Positions 11,429 to 24,123 of a stretch of 64,000 nt of DNA are shown here, piece by piece. Made by a program: the position numbers and the translations under genes. The notes beneath the pieces are model-generated. The model was not told the origin of the DNA. It searched no databases and saw only the letters and a program-made list of their open reading frames with translations. Location of the stretch: contig OZ231126.1 in NCBI GenBank assembly GCA_965153355.1, forward strand, positions 31,186,001 to 31,250,000. The letters are read 5' to 3'. Each line of letters begins with the position of its first letter. Positions within the stretch are counted from its first letter, which is position 1. Source of the stretch: Flaccisagitta enflata. Taxonomy: Eukaryota; Chaetognatha; Sagittoidea; Aphragmophora.

Positions 11429-12319
11429 GATAGAGATTTATAAAACAAGGCTTATATTTTAGAACCTATGTTCATGAGCTGAGAAATACTTTTTATTTGA
11501 AAGTAGGAATGGTTCTCACCCATAAAAGACTAATAAGTGTAACTTAAGGACAGACTGTTCAACCAACCAACGGACGAGCCGAAAAACAGGGTGATGAGTA
11601 GAACTGCATCAACGCCATTAAAAAGCAGGAATCCATACACAAAACTGATCTAGGCATTAATACAAAATATGGAAAAAGAGGTAAAACGTGGCTTTGATCA
11701 CATGCATCTCACTCATGCACGCTCATTGGAAAAGTTTTTCCCTCTTTTTTTTGGCGCTTACTACTAGTTCCTAAAAACAAACGAGATGAGCCTCTTTAAC
11801 ATCGTAAAAGCTCGGTAGTAAGGGGGAACTTCAGTGTCATGTCATGGTCATGTCATATCGAGGGAGAAGGTTTGGATGTTGATGATGCGTACATAGAGGA
11901 AGCGAATATCTTTTCATCAAGTTGTTAGTGGCCGATTAGTACTGATTCGAAATATCATTCTGTCCCAACATTCACTCCCAAACCAAGGGACAAAGAAACT
12001 GTCTGACTGCTTGAATGATACGGTGTATAATCGACTTACGCACACACGACACTCCTCTGAAATCTTTACTTTTAACCAATGACGTGGGTAAATCGTACTG
12101 CGAGGTGAAAAAAAATGTTTTTTTTCTTGTGATAATTCTATTTTGCATTTTCCAAATGATATTGACACACACGTCATATGAAAATTTAAAAGATATACAA
12201 TCAGATAAATTGAGCTGATTTGTAAATGAATTTTCAAATGAAATGTATCAGTTATGTCAAAGCAAAAAAATCTGGTCTGGGAAGGAAAAACAAAGCTTAG
12301 CTTTTTCTTCATCTGTAGA
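11429..12319. other. Non-coding stretch
   Basis: A minus-strand frame of 131 codons at 11917-12312 has no recognisable motif or convincing splice sites. I treat it as chance. Confidence 0.35.
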
Positions 12320-12835
12320 TAGTCGCAGAAGCGTTAGATGGTCAGCGGTACCTGTGCCCTGCTTAAGTAGGTTGTGGTTGAAGTTGAGGGGGGAGCAGGG
12401 CAGCGGCCCCGAAAGGGTCGATGACTTATGCTTTCACACATATGGGGGATTTTCTCCTCCTTCTTCTTCTCCTCCTCCTTCTCCTCCTCCGCACCCCCCA
12501 TCCCCCCAACCTCCAGGCCTATATCTCAGCCTCAAGGCCCATAACCCAGCCTCGAGGTCTAAATCCAAGTCTTGAGGCTCAAATCCCTTGAGACTATGAT
12601 TAAGGCCTTGGGGTTGGGATTTGGGCCTTGAGGTTGGGATTTGGACCTCAAGACAGGGATTTGGGCCTCAAGGGTAGGATATGGGCCTCGAGGCTGAGAT
12701 ATGGGCCTGGATGTTTGGGAAAGGGGGGGGGTACAAAGGAGGAGGAGGAGGAGGGGGAGAAGAAGGAGGAGAAAATCCCCCATATGTGTGAAAGCATAGG
12801 TCGTCGACCCCTTCAGGGCCGCTGCCCAAAAAGGA
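12320..12835. mobile_element. MS-family palindromic element
   Basis: The outer left end is 'tagtcgcagaagcgttagat', then 'ggtcagcggtacc'. The inverted ends run from GGGCAGCGGCCCCGAA at about 12399 through 'ctttcacacatatggggga' to the mirror copy ending 'ggccgctgcccaaaaagg' at about 12834. Between them lie CT-rich and GA-rich flanks and a minisatellite of about 20 bp that turns round near 12590. Two frames across it (Pro/Ser and Leu/Ser rich) are artefacts. Confidence 0.8.
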
Positions 12836-13396
<561 letters not shown>

Positions 13397-14174
13397 ACAA
13401 GTGTATTTGCAGTGTCGGAATCGGAAATTAACTACCTTAAAATTACTTGTGTATTCATGTAAGGAACGGCATCTTTACAGGTAAAAATTCAGTTTCAAAA
13501 TGTATCACAAAGTTTCACTCATGACCCTTAAGACAGGTCTTGTTGTGTGACATCTAGCTTGAAGAATCACTGAACTTAAATTTTCAGTTTATTTCATAAT
13601 GGAAGTGTTGCATAAAAAATGCTATCTGCCCAATGCCTGTTGCTTGAAAAGGTTTTTTTCTTGCACGTGCATGCAAGTTCATGGCCTCTTTGAAAATCAG
13701 ATGTCGTATTCTATTTAGTGATTTTTTTGACAGAGCCAGTCGGGCTCGCTTCACGCATTCAGAGCCCGACGGGAATACCATGAGCCCGGTAAATACTGTT
13801 TTGCTAAATTTCAAATCATATCAGCCTGTATTTGTAATAATATTTACTGATTAGATGATGCAATGATATGATTATCACTCATTGCACGATTCAATATGTG
13901 AAATGCTAGAAAAATTAATAAAAAAATTTAGACCGTTTTACTCTATCAACTTGAGCGCTTCAAATCCATCTCAATGACAGAGAGCCTGCCAGGCTCAGTG
14001 CTCGCAAATTATGAGAGCCCCAGAGCAAAACAGAGAGCATCGGTCTCGCGGCCCGCTCTAAATTCAGGCCTGCTGATTAAGCCATTGAAACTCGTAAAAA
14101 CATATTAACATTCTAGGTTGTTAGAAAGCTCTTGGAAAATACTTTCATTTGGCGCCTATCTGTTATTTCTATCT
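13397..14174. other. Non-coding stretch
   Basis: Contains 'gagcccg' phrases at 13740-13790 and 14010-14060. The minus-strand frame at 13584-13814 has no motif that I recognise. Confidence 0.4.
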
Positions 14175-14362
14175 TTTAAGTCGCGTGTACGCGACTCTAT
14201 GACCCACTCTGTCCGTCTGTCGGCCCGCCTGTTGGTCGGTCGGTCCATCGGTCGGTCCGTCACGCTTAGCTACTTTTCGCCGTTTTACGTCGTTTTAAGT
14301 CATTTTAAGTCATTTTGCATTTTGTCTTTTAGTGTTGACGACCGCACGCGACTTGGAGGTGT
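14175..14362 (-). mobile_element. HP-family element
   Basis: The hairpin AGTCGCGTGTACGCGACT at about 14179 is followed by CGGTCGGTCC-type repeats and 'gtcattttaagtcatttt'. The sub-terminal CGCACGCGACTTGG lies at 14343. The usual AACAAGG terminus is not visible. Confidence 0.7.
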
Positions 14363-14449
14363 GTGTCGTTTGGAAATGGCATTAGTTTGAGTTAGAAACT
14401 TTGCTTATTTCATTTTTGCAGTTGTATAAAAAAAATTGCATTTTAGCAA

Positions 14450-14545
14450 AATGATCTCTAGCTCCTAAACGGTTAAAGATACAGACCTGGGATTGGTCTA
14501 GAATGAAAGATCTTATGTAAATCTTTGAAATCAGTATGTCTGATC
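14450..14545. repeat. Dispersed short module (TAAACGGTT...GGATTGGTCTAGAATGAAAG)
   Basis: Same module as at about 17095-17145, 52240-52330 and, more weakly, 580-655, 57790-57860 and 61920-61980. It is usually inside inverted-repeat elements; here no clear element borders it. Confidence 0.5.
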
Positions 14546-14653
14546 AATGTTTTTGGAAATTTTTAAACCAGTTTTATTAACACATACTAAGGTGCGTCCT
14601 TCTTTTTAAATTCGCGTAGTAATCTCAAGTCTAGACGAGATCTACTGTAAATA

Positions 14654-14829
14654 AAGTAGGACCCCGCCTCATCGGTCCCATTGGGACTGAAGATTTTTCA
14701 CCTTTATCTCAGGGTAACCTCTAAAGAGAGGTGAAATCACATTAAAAACTACCATTTGGGACCTCAAATTGTTGACCTTTATTGATGGGGAACCTTTAAA
14801 AGCAAGGCTGTTATTGCGGGGTTCCACTG
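14654..14829. mobile_element. Pogo/mariner-like MITE, 176 bp
   Basis: Begins AGTAGGACCCCGCCTC and ends GCGGGGTTCCACTG, flanked on both sides by TA. A second copy at 23669-23843 has the same internal sequence (for example 'aaatcacattaaaa' and 'accatttgggacctca'). Confidence 0.8.
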
Positions 14830-15069
14830 TATGTGGTTACTAGGGAAAAGCCGCATTTGCCTGTAAACGTATTTCACCTCGCTTCTGAGTGGCTCCTCAT
14901 CTGCAGAACAATAAAACACCAAAAATATGGCAAAGAAAAGTCAAGACGGATTTTATTCAAACAAATTTCAAGTACTTTTGGGGAAGGAAATTATACATAA
15001 AAGGCCAAGTAAAAGTAAACAAAGCTCGTAAACTTTATCGTTCTTAATGCATTCAATCGTCCCTGTTTA

Positions 15070-15575
15070 CTTTCCTTTTGGGCAGCGGCCCCGAAGGGGA
15101 CGAAGTCCTGTAGAACACAGGGGACTTTCGTTTGTTTGTTTGTCCGTTCGTTCGTCCCCCCCAGGCCCTCTCTGGCCTAAAATTTGCCCTCTCAGGCCTA
15201 AAATCTACCCTCTCAGGCATTGAATCTGCCCTCAGAGGCCTGAAATTTGTCCTCTCAGGCCAGAAATCTGCCCACTCAGGCCTAAAATCTGCCCTCCCAG
15301 GCCTAAAATCTGCCCTCTCAGGCCTTGAATCTGATTTCAGGCCTGAGAGGGCAGATTTTAGGCCTGAGTGGGCAGATTTCAGGCCTGAGAGGGCCTGGGG
15401 GGGGCGGACAGATGGACGGACAGACAAGCCAACGAAAGTCCCCTGTGTTCTACAGGACTTCGTCCCCTTCGGGGCCGCTGCCCTGCCTCTCATTCCGAGT
15501 TACAACCATGCGAAGCAGGGCAACGGGTATCGCTGACCATGTATTGCCCTTGGGCGACCTGTTATATCAATGGAA
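15070..15575. mobile_element. MS-family palindromic element, CTCTCAGGCCT variant
   Basis: Inverted ends 'gggcagcggccccgaagggg' plus 'tgtagaacacaggggacttt' at 15081-15130 mirror 15420-15483. The minisatellite unit is about 21 bp ('ctcaggcctaaaatctgccc') and turns round near 15340. Beyond the right inverted end is a tail 'gggtatcgctgaccat' ending in 'cccttgggcgacctgtt'. The copy at 52400-53045 has the same plan. All open frames here translate the minisatellite. Confidence 0.85.
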
Positions 15576-15859
15576 TCGTGATTCTTATCGGAAAGCTATT
15601 GAAATAACCCTAGGAACAAATGATATCTTTTGAATTTGAAAATGAAGTCCGAGCAAATTTCATTGACGCAAGTTGAGCCGACTCGGGCTTTTATCTTTTT
15701 TTGTGCTTTTAAGCGGGTAGTGAATTATGGTTAGGGGTTGGGTCAGGGATGAGGTTTGGATTAGAGATATGGGATAGAGCTTGAGTCGGGTTGGGTTCTA
15801 AACTTCTATGATAGGTGGAACAACATCCCTCACTATACCCAAACTAAAAAAAATGAAAG

Positions 15860-16430
15860 AAGGCTTTGTGAGCCCTCACTGACTAGTTACCACGCGCATC
15901 ACTCCTAGTTTTCAAAAAAACAGAATCTAAATAACAATCTAACCCAAAAAAATCCTGCCCAAGTTTGCCTGAATTAAAGCATTGCCCCAACGGAATTTTC
16001 GGGAAAAAACAAGTGCAATACTATTCGTTGCGTACCGGCGGACTTAAAAACCGACGTACTGACGGGCGGGGGCTGGCAAACTGACAGGCCTCAAAGAGAG
16101 GTGCTTTGGTGCAGAGGTCCCCAGTACACCACGCTATGTATCAAATTCATAGAGGGAGAAAAGAACAAATGAACAGGTGATGTCACTTCTTGGAAGTCGG
16201 AGTACCATGTACCTTGGATTGGAAAGTCCGGCGGTTGCATTAAACTTGACCTCGATTCTATCCTCTAAGGCTATGGTCAGTTGGTCACTGCCCTAACTAT
16301 TTTTGGTAAGCAGTTTGCTTTTGGGTTAGATTGAGAATGAATGCTTTTCAGATTCAGTTTTATGGAAAACTAGGAGTGGTGCGCGTATTAACTAGTCAGT
16401 GAGGGTTCACAGATGGACAAAGCCTCTTAA
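15860..16430. mobile_element. Inverted-repeat element, about 570 bp
   Basis: The left arm at about 15866-15945 ('gagccctcactgactagtta', 'actcctagttttc') is inverted at 16325-16415. The inner arm 'atctaacccaaaa' is also inverted. The right end runs into an HP-type 3' end (gttgcgtgtccgcaac at 16432-16447). Confidence 0.65.
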
Positions 16431-16794
16431 AGAGTTGCGTGTCCGCAACTGAAGACAACAATTAAGTTTTTGCAAAGAGATTTAAACGTTGAGAATGTAC
16501 CTCGAAAAACCTTTTAGTGATACAGTTAAGCTTCACTAGAAGGCATCTCAAGGGACCGGTTGATTTTATGCCTTCTAGGCGGGGTTCCTTATAGCCGAGC
16601 ATGTATATTTCTGCACCACACTGAACACATAAAGTTCAAATATGCGTTACTTATTCTATCTATTGGTTTGATACACAATCAAATAGGCTTAGATGGAAGC
16701 TTGGAAGTGGTAACAAAAAGAATTTAAATGTTTCTTAACTGTGATTGTAAACAGTCCTACTGTTTTCATTATTTATTAACTAGCCAGCCACCTA

Positions 16795-17391
16795 ACTATA
16801 GCAAAAATAAAAATGGGACAAAATGTTTTTTAGTGTTTGATATTCATGAAATAGGGAAAACATAGGAAAATCCATGACCATTTGAAAGCTCTGCGAAAGA
16901 TCTTCAAAATGAGACCATGCCGGTTGTCTTAGCTTTATTCGTTTAGAAATGACTTAAAAATAAAGAATAGATGGTCATGAGTGTAAAAGTAAAGTTGAAA
17001 AAGTTGAACGTTATTGTTAGTTTATAAAAGAAGATACAAAAAAAAACTATTTGACTTTTTTCTCCAAGATGATCTTAAAGATTTTCAAATTTTCTTTCAT
17101 TCTAGACCAATCCCAGGTCTGTATCTCAAACCGTTAAGAAGTTAGAGCTCGTCAAAGTGAACTACTTCTTTTCAAAACCTTTAAAATTCAATTGGATCGC
17201 AAAAATGAATATGGCAATGTTTTCATTTATTCTTGTGCCATTTCTAAATGAATAAAGCTAGAATGACCAGCAATGTCGCATTTGAAAGATCTTTTGCAGA
17301 GCTTTCAAACGGTCATGGATTTTCTATGGTTTAAGCTTTCAGCTCAGCAAAAATCAGCAAAATAAGTTGTCCCGTTTTTTTTTTCTATAGT
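16795..17391. mobile_element. TA-family palindromic element, copy 1
   Basis: TIR ACTATAGCAAAAATAAAAA is mirrored at the right as 'tttttttttctatagt', with TA directly outside both ends. Inner arms pair over about 60 bp: 'tccatgaccatttgaaagct' at about 16870 is inverted near 17310. The centre carries the dispersed 'agaccaatcccaggtctg' module. No coding capacity. Confidence 0.8.
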
Positions 17392-17393
17392 TA

Positions 17394-19239
17394 ACTTAGC
17401 ATGAACGTGGGTAGATGAGTGACTTCAGAGCTTAAGAGATATGGAAAGATCTCCATAACACAAATTCATGGTGAGGGTTGTATTTATTTCCAAGAAAGAC
17501 TCTGTTGAAGGTGACAGTGTGAAATGATGTTGAAGATGACAGTGTGAAACGATTTAAAAGAAAGAAAGAGTAGTGTATCATTTTCATTTTGAAACTAGCA
17601 TGATAGCGACCATTCTTAGACCTGTTACTCTAAAAGTAGTAAGGGGACACCTAATTCAAATATCGTGATTATTATGTATTTTTTGGTCAATTCACACTTA
17701 TACACACTTAATAAGATGATTTAGGTCGATCGCTACCTACAGATTGCACTTTTGAGCACAATAAGCCTGCAAAAATGATGCTAGTTTTGCCTCAGACTAA
17801 TCGTTGATGACATGTCTTCACGTTTTAGGCCATATCTCATACATTTTTTAAGATAAATATAAAAAATTGGTGACCAAAATGAAGAGTTTTTTCAGACAAA
17901 TCGACTGGTACCTTTGGCGCGAATATTGGTCCAACCGTTCAAAAGTTATTTCTTTCTAAAGGCAAAAAATGCAAATATTGCAATTTTCAGTACACAATTG
18001 ATGATTAGCTGAAATTTTTTAAGCTAACTGCTGGAACATGACCACCGCTAGAGAATGTATGATACCAAGAGCAGTTTCTCACAAAAAATTTGGATCAGGT
18101 ATACATAAAAACAAGTAAAAACTAATGATAATGTTAGCACTATGTCCTTGCGTTTACAATGGTGTAATACTTTTTAGGAATTCCAATGCAGATCTGGCCA
18201 TGCAAGCTTGACATCAAAAAATTGATAATTTCAATATAAATCTTTAATTTTTCAGATTCGACTTTATAAATACACATAATCGTGTTTATCATGTCATGAG
18301 CTCTCAAACGATATGCTGCACTATGTATTTTGTTGGAAAAGAAAACAATTTATGAACTATTTAGTTTTTTGTTGGACTTACCTTATCGGCTGCAGCATGT
18401 AAACCTTTTCGCGCGCAAGAAAATCTACCACCGCGAAGCAGCCAATTTTACTCAAACAAACTTTACAAATGCACGAATGGTAGGAGGTGAGCGCATTGAC
18501 CGATTTTGATGAAATTTGAGATATAGGCCCTTCTTGGTCTCCTCTTTCATATATATTTGAAACTCGCAGATGCACGCATAATGAGATCCGCTTCCACTTT
18601 GTCGAAGTTGAGGCTCATTTTGAAAGTTTCCTGGGATCACGTAAACCATTTTTATCCCGGTTTTTTATGATTTCTTGATGCTATATGATGTAATCTGACA
18701 TGCTTTAGCATATTTAGCATTGATAATAGCTCATTGCTTGACAATAAACACTTTTTATCATTTATCTAAGCTATTTTCGGCGCAGAAAGTTCGCGTTTTT
18801 CAACGATTATCTTACACGACCTGGCTGAGCGTCGTGACCGGTCGCTACTAAAAGGTAAAATGTGGTTCAGAATGTCATCTCCACGCCAACATGGCATCAT
18901 CGATCTTTTTTGGCATGGATTCATTGGCTAATCGACTTTTCACTCTTCTTCTTCTTCATCATTTCCCTCCTCTTCCCTTCATTTCTCTTAGTTTCCCCGT
19001 GTTTCTTTGAACTCCTCTAATCATCGGTTCTCCTCTTTTTCATCGACATTGGTATACCTCTTGAACGTGATCGGTATTCCTCTTCACCACAGCCATAGCT
19101 CTCATCGGTATTTCTTTTCCATTTTTTTCCTTCTCTTCCACCCTTCGTTTATCCACCTCGTCATTCTAAAAAACACTTTGCTTGTCAGATGCCTTCAAAG
19201 CGGGCAAAATATCTACCAGCTAGGCCAACACCTATAAGT
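17394..19239. other. Non-coding stretch
   Basis: AT-rich. Minus-strand frames at 18378-18649 overlap in different frames and show no motif. A CT-rich block at 18940-19140 yields one low-complexity plus-strand frame. I see no supported gene. Confidence 0.4.
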
Positions 19240-19355
19240 CGCCTGCAGGACATAAATAGCTTAAGATGACTTAAATTGAGTTTAAATGACTCAAGGTGAC
19301 CTGAAATGACTTAAAATGACTTTAAATGACTAATGACCATATTGACTTTAGTGAC
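19240..19355. repeat. Degenerate 10 bp array (AAATGACTTA)n
   Basis: Units such as 'ttaaaatgac' and 'tttaaatgac'. This is the reverse complement of the 'aagtcatttt' unit arrayed at 63181-63620. Confidence 0.75.
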
Positions 19356-19657
19356 TTAATTGGGGAAAAAGTCTAAGTCAGTCTTCGACTTTTTGACATA
19401 TTCGAGAGAAACAGGGTTTTCATTTTCTTATGGGAAAGTTTCGGAACTCAATTGAACCAATGTGGCCTCCGATGAAATTGAAAGGGTAAGTAAATTTGAT
19501 AATTCTCTTTCATTTGGCGCCAAGCAGAATGCTCTACGGCAAATATTTTTTGCGCTATGAATTTTTAAAGATTTATTTACGATAAATTCAATTTGATTTT
19601 TTTTAATTTTTTTATGATATTAAGTAGGATCAATAAAAGAGTCTACTTAAGTTTGTT

Positions 19658-20070
19658 TGAGCATGTAAATATAAGAAAACATGTTTATAGGCATAACTGC
19701 TCATCTGTGTGGGTGTTTTGGAGCATTTTAGCTCATTTAGCTCATTTAACTCAGTCTTTTATTTTCTGATTTTAAATGTGACAAATAAATAAATCTTTTA
19801 ATACATATTTAACCAAGCAGCTATAAGAAAGCATGTCAGAGAGCAGAGCTGCTCATCTGTAAGCGTGTTTTAAAATGATTTAGCTCATTTAGCTCATTAA
19901 GCTCAGTTTTTTTTCTGATTTTTAATAGGATAGATTCTTTAATCGAGCATGCAAGTACAAGAAAGCATTTCAGTGAGCATAGCTGAATATCTGGTTGAGT
20001 GATTTTGAGTATTTTAGCTCAAAATAACTCATTTGACTCATTTCTATTTTTCTCTGATTTTCATTGCAAT
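19658..20070. repeat. Three tandem copies of a unit of about 140 bp
   Basis: Each copy runs 'gagcatgtaaatataagaaa' (or variant), 'agagctgctcatctg', 'ttagctcatttagctcat' and 'tctgatttt'. Part of the unit ('tgagcatgtaaacataag') also stands alone at about 2838-2856. Confidence 0.7.
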
Positions 20071-20221
20071 CAATACATACAATTGTTTTTGATTTGATCT
20101 AACAAATAAAAAAAACTACAGGGACTGAAGATAAAATCTTGGTGAAAAGGGACAAATGCTTACGACTTTTTTCCTCACGGCGACAGCCGCCATTACTGGT
20201 ATAACTTGATATGACTCAAAA

Positions 20222-20775
20222 TGACTGGGATTTGAGCCTTGAGGCTGGGATTTGAGCCTTGATACTAGGATTAGGGCCTCTAGACTAGGATTTGAGCCTC
20301 GAGGCTGGGATTTGGGCCTCAAGGCTGGGTTTTGAGCCTCGAGGCTGGGATCTGAGCCACGAGGCTGAGATTTGAGCCTCCAGGCTAAGTTTGAGCCTCC
20401 AGGCTGAGTTTGAGCCTCCAGGCTGGGAGTTGAGCCTCCAGGCTGGGATTTGAGCCTCCAGGCTGGGATTTGAGCCTTGAGGTTGGGATTTGAGCCTTGA
20501 GGCTAGGATTTGAGTCTTGAGGCTAAGGTTTGAGCCTTGAGGCTGGGATTTGAGCCTCAAAGCTAGGATTTGGGCCTCGAGGGGGGGGGTACACTGGAGA
20601 AGAAGGAGAAGGAGAAAATTCCCCTGTGTGAAAGCATAGGTCATTGGCCCCTTTGGGGCCGTTGCCCAAAAGGGGACCAACCGACCGACCAACCGACTGA
20701 CCAACTGACCGACCGACCAACCGACCAACGGACCGACAAAGTGGGGTGTCGAGTGGCGTAACACGCGACTAGAAA
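20222..20775. mobile_element. Composite: MS minisatellite and end fused to an HP 3' end
   Basis: About 18 units of 'ggctgggatttgagcctc' at 20222-20580 are followed by one MS end ('gaaaattcccctgtgtgaaa' to 'ggggccgttgcccaaaaggg'). The sequence then passes directly into GACCAACC repeats and an HP-type end, 'cgtaacacgcgactag'. There is no left MS end. It shows that the two families share modules. Confidence 0.7.
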
Positions 20776-20794
20776 TCCCATTTTTCATGCGCTA

Positions 20795-20940
20795 TAGTGA
20801 AGTTTGCCCAAAAGGCGGGTGCCTTATATGCGGAAATTATCAACAAAGGAATAAAGAGAGAGAAAAGTTGGGACTTCCCAAATTATGCCTTGATGCGAGG
20901 GATGCCTTATTAGAGGGTGCGCTCTAGTGTTGCTAAACTG
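20795..20940. mobile_element. Small inverted-repeat element (GCGCTCTAG type)
   Basis: 'gcgctatagtgaagtttgcc' at about 20791 is roughly mirrored by 'gtgcgctctagtgttgcta' at about 20918-20936. The interior 'ttcccaaattatgcc' resembles the elements at 30980-31160 and 40558-40739. Confidence 0.45.
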
Positions 20941-21105
20941 TATGTAGAATGGCACAAACATATAAATTGGGTTGCCATTGAAGACGACTATAGCCGATTG
21001 AAAAAAATCATAAACCTGGGATTTCTTTTAATTGTTCTTTCGATTTTTGCCCTTCTTTTCTTTTTCTTTGCACTCTCAACTTCGGCAATTCAAACTAGCA
21101 AACTA

Positions 21106-22081
21106 ACTATGGCAAAAAAAAAAACCGAACAACTTTTGAGAGAGCAAAAAAGTATGAAGATGTTGACCAATTTGCCTAAAATTTACAGTGAATGATAACC
21201 ATGATATGGACTGTGTCTGGTTAAAATTTCATCAAAATCCGTTGAAAACTTTAGCCGTTATCACGTTTTTACTGAAGTCACCTCTTTTTTTGACTGCCAG
21301 AGATGACGTTTATCCTAAATCAAAATTTTACCATTTTTAGTAAAATTGGCATTGTGCAAAAAGTTTTGGGAGTTTTGTCATGATTTTTGAACTGTAGTCT
21401 GATGGTAATATTTACTAATACTAGGCAAAATTCGCATCTACTCAGATAAAGTCTAGTGGGGTAGATATTGGTTGATTGTAAGCTTGCTCAGGATAAGAAA
21501 TATTCTGCTACCTGTTAGAATATTTTTGCAATTTGGGGGACTAAAAATGCTTCAATCTTCACAAAAATTTTACTGGAGATGAATCATATGTACAAAAGTT
21601 ACCAGTTAAAAAATCATGATAATTGGTAAAAAACTCTGGCCTTAGCATTGATTTATATTTCAGATTTCATCTTCATTTACTTCATTCTAAAAACCACAAA
21701 AAAAGTTTTAGAAAACTTGCTGTTTCTGCTAAAATAATTGGAGTTTTGTAATGAAATTTTTATCACAGCCTGCTAACACTGTGGTTTACTTCCACTTAAA
21801 ATTTCATCAAAATCGGACTAGATTTAATATGGTTTTTTTAAGTTTGTTTATTGATTCTTAGTAAATTCTTTTGGGTGTACATTGAATTTCTGATCTTCTG
21901 ACAAGCACTTTTAAAAAAAATCTATAATTCTCAAATTATTTAGAGCAGGTCATTGATTTTTTCAGTGATGCTTAATGATACTAAAAAGTAACTTCAGTAA
22001 AAATTTCAGCACACTGAGTGAATATTCAAAGGATTTATGAGCAATAGAAGTAACTGTTCGGTTTTTTTTTTTTGCCATAGT
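21106..22081. mobile_element. TA-family palindromic element, copy 2
   Basis: Left end ACTATGGCAAAAAAAAAAAC and right end inverse 'ttttttgccatagt', with TA outside both ends. Inside the TIR is 'ccgaacaac', mirrored as 'ctgttcgg'. The interior is AT-rich with repeated 'aaaatttcatcaaaatc' phrases and has no coding capacity. Confidence 0.8.
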
Positions 22082-22501
22082 TAGCAACATATTAGTTACC
22101 TTTGAGATCATTTGTTAATTAGTTTGCCGATATGGCTATTTTTTAATCGAATTATTGTTCAGTTGAATCTCGCACTTGCTGGTGCTCTTACTAACATGCT
22201 CAGTAATCACCCAAGCCTCTTTTTTTTTGCCTGAAAATCAAAAGGAAAAAAATCATTTCAACCCCACAAAAAATCGAATAACAACTTAAGAAATCGGTTT
22301 GTGGGCGAGCTTTACTGTTGTTTAGGGCCTTTTACTGCCTAATCAAAGCTATCCCAGGCTTGTACAGGTAATGATTGATGCCAAGGGAGATGAGCAAAAG
22401 TATCACTCATATTCTTTGTTATGTCATTGTATTCTTCTTTGTCTATCAGATTGCAAATCCCACTGCGATCATTTTTTTCCACGATAGTACATAATTTGAC
22501 A

Positions 22502-22702
22502 TTTTTAGTCGCGTGCTACGCGACTCTACACCCCGCTTTGTCGGTCCGTCCGTCGGTCCGTCCGTCCGTCCGTCACACTTTACTTTTTTTGGGTTTTTGC
22601 GGTTTTTGGCCTCACTGCTCCTGCCCAAATGATGGAGTGACCTCAATTATGGCCCCTGCCCACCCGCACGCGACTGGGGTAGCCGTATATCCGGCCTTGT
22701 TT
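22502..22702 (-). mobile_element. HP-family element, typical copy
   Basis: Minus orientation. Hairpin AGTCGCGTGCTACGCGACT at 22507-22525, 'ctacaccccgctttgt', (GGTCCGTCC)n, then 'tttttgggtttttgc', 'cactgctcctgccc' and sub-terminal CGCACGCGACT. It ends 'tagccgtatatccggccttg' near 22702. This 201 bp copy is close to the family consensus. Confidence 0.9.
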
Positions 22703-23199
22703 CCAACAAATGCTGATAGTCTGTCAGCGGCGTATGTAAAAAAAAATGTTTTTTTCTTTTTCATCAAATGCACTAAATCCGAGAGTTTCCCTGGCCAAAA
22801 TGGTAAAGTTCTATACCTTACAACTCTACAGCTACAGTTTTGATAGATCGGAGCCCTTTCATCAATTTCATTTTTCTTCTGTAATTTCATTTTCCCAAAT
22901 TTCCACTCCTTCCCCTTCATAATCTTAATCAGACATTTTCTGTATCCCAACACCGGGGGCGTCCAAGGATGCCCTGCATGCCCCACCTGGTCGACCACTA
23001 TTGTTGGCTTTCCACGTCATTCTGAATGACTCGGATTGTTGACTAGATATCCTGACAGATCTATGCGCCACAATTAAGAGAAGCCTCGTCATTAAAATTT
23101 ACTCACAAGGTTTAATTTCAAACTTGACAAGAAATCTGATCCATTCTTACTGAGATGTTTTAGTGGGCTTACCATTATGAATAAAAACAAGTGAAGCGG
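22703..23199. other. Non-coding stretch
   Basis: A minus-strand frame at 22612-22998 runs into the HP element and has no motif. No supported gene. Confidence 0.4.
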
Positions 23200-23354
23200 G
23201 GTCAAAATATAATTGCAGACAGGTTGGCAGGGGCGTATCCAAAACACTTGATTTTCCACTTTTCGACTTGATCAGTACCGACGTACCAACATACCAATGG
23301 ACCGACAGACCAACAGACAAGCCTCTTATAGAGTTGCGTGTCCGCGACTAATAA
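23200..23354 (+). mobile_element. HP-family copy, GTCCGC variant, 5' end eroded
   Basis: Has 'cagacaggttggcaggggcg', a GACC/GACAGACC run and the 3' end 'cttatagagttgcgtgtccg' followed by 'cgacta'. Confidence 0.6.
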
Positions 23355-23365
23355 GTTCCAAGTAA

Positions 23366-23440
23366 AACAAGGCTGGATACACGGCCAACAAGTAGCTTGC
23401 GTATGGATAGGGGCAGTAATGCGGGTGGGTAGGGGCAGTA
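23366..23440 (+). mobile_element. HP-family 5' fragment
   Basis: Starts AACAAGGCTGGATACACGG, followed by 'gtagcttgcgtatggatagg' and two 'ggggcagtaat' phrases. No 3' hairpin follows. Confidence 0.55.
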
Positions 23441-23668
23441 ATTTCTGAAATATCGCAATTTTAGTTTATTTTGTGTCATTGAAATTTTTGTTTGAGCCAA
23501 CATGCATTTTTTTTTAAAGAAAGACGTGCCATAAAGTGGTTGTTGACACTTGATTGTCTCATAAACGCCCATTGCCCAACCCAACTGGTGATGGGTTTGG
23601 ATCATTATTGCCAATTTTTGGCAATTCACAAAATGCATTACTAATACTAGACAAAGTATTTCAGTATA

Positions 23669-23843
23669 CAGTAGGACCCCGCCTCATCCGTCCCATTGGG
23701 ATTGAAGATCTATCGCCTTTATCTCAGGGTTATCTTTAAAGAGAGGTGAAATCACATTAAAACTACCATTTGGGACCTCATAATGTTGACCTTTAGTGAT
23801 GGGAAACCATTAAAAGCGAGGCTGTTATTGCGGGGTTCCACTG
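23669..23843. mobile_element. Pogo/mariner-like MITE, 175 bp, intact ends
   Basis: CAGTAGGACCCCGCCTC at the left and GCGGGGTTCCACTG at the right, flanked by TA on both sides. It matches the copy at 14654-14829 along its length with scattered differences. Confidence 0.85.
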
Positions 23844-23920
23844 TACTCCATTCAGTTTACAATATCATACAGTGTGCTATGCTGGTCCATCCGTTCCAAT
23901 GCAGATTCGAGGATTTGATA

Positions 23921-23985
23921 AACAAGGCCGGATACACGGCTACTCTAGTCGCTTGCGGGTGGGCAGGAGCAGTGCTGGATAAGGT
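23921..23985 (+). mobile_element. HP-family 5' fragment
   Basis: AACAAGGCCGGATACACGG, 'ctactctagtcgcttgcggg', 'tgggcaggagcagtg', then unrelated sequence. A truncated copy. Confidence 0.6.
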
Positions 23986-24123
23986 CACTAGGGCATCTGG
24001 GCAGTAGGCTGGTTACCTGAAGGGTGAATTTGGCTCAAAATTTAAAATTCCTCCGCCATCTAACCATACATTCTAAGCGGCATTTGGGCAGTAAATCAGA
24101 CAAGCAAAGGTCGGTAGTTGATC

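Noticed and set aside
10317-12312. Possible TPBG cytoplasmic-tail exon
   Set aside because: I looked for the conserved tail that follows LYLNR in the family on the minus strand from 31.4 to 9.3 kb and found no frame with it.
15053-15633. Long frames rich in GLKSALSGLK or RPERADFRPE repeats
   Set aside because: Translations of the MS minisatellite. Likewise at 20116-20788, 24192-24827, 25837-26207, 52555-52884 and 53069-53582.
18378-18649. Overlapping minus-strand frames as an exon
   Set aside because: Several frames are open for similar lengths, none shows a motif, and no paired splice sites were convincing.
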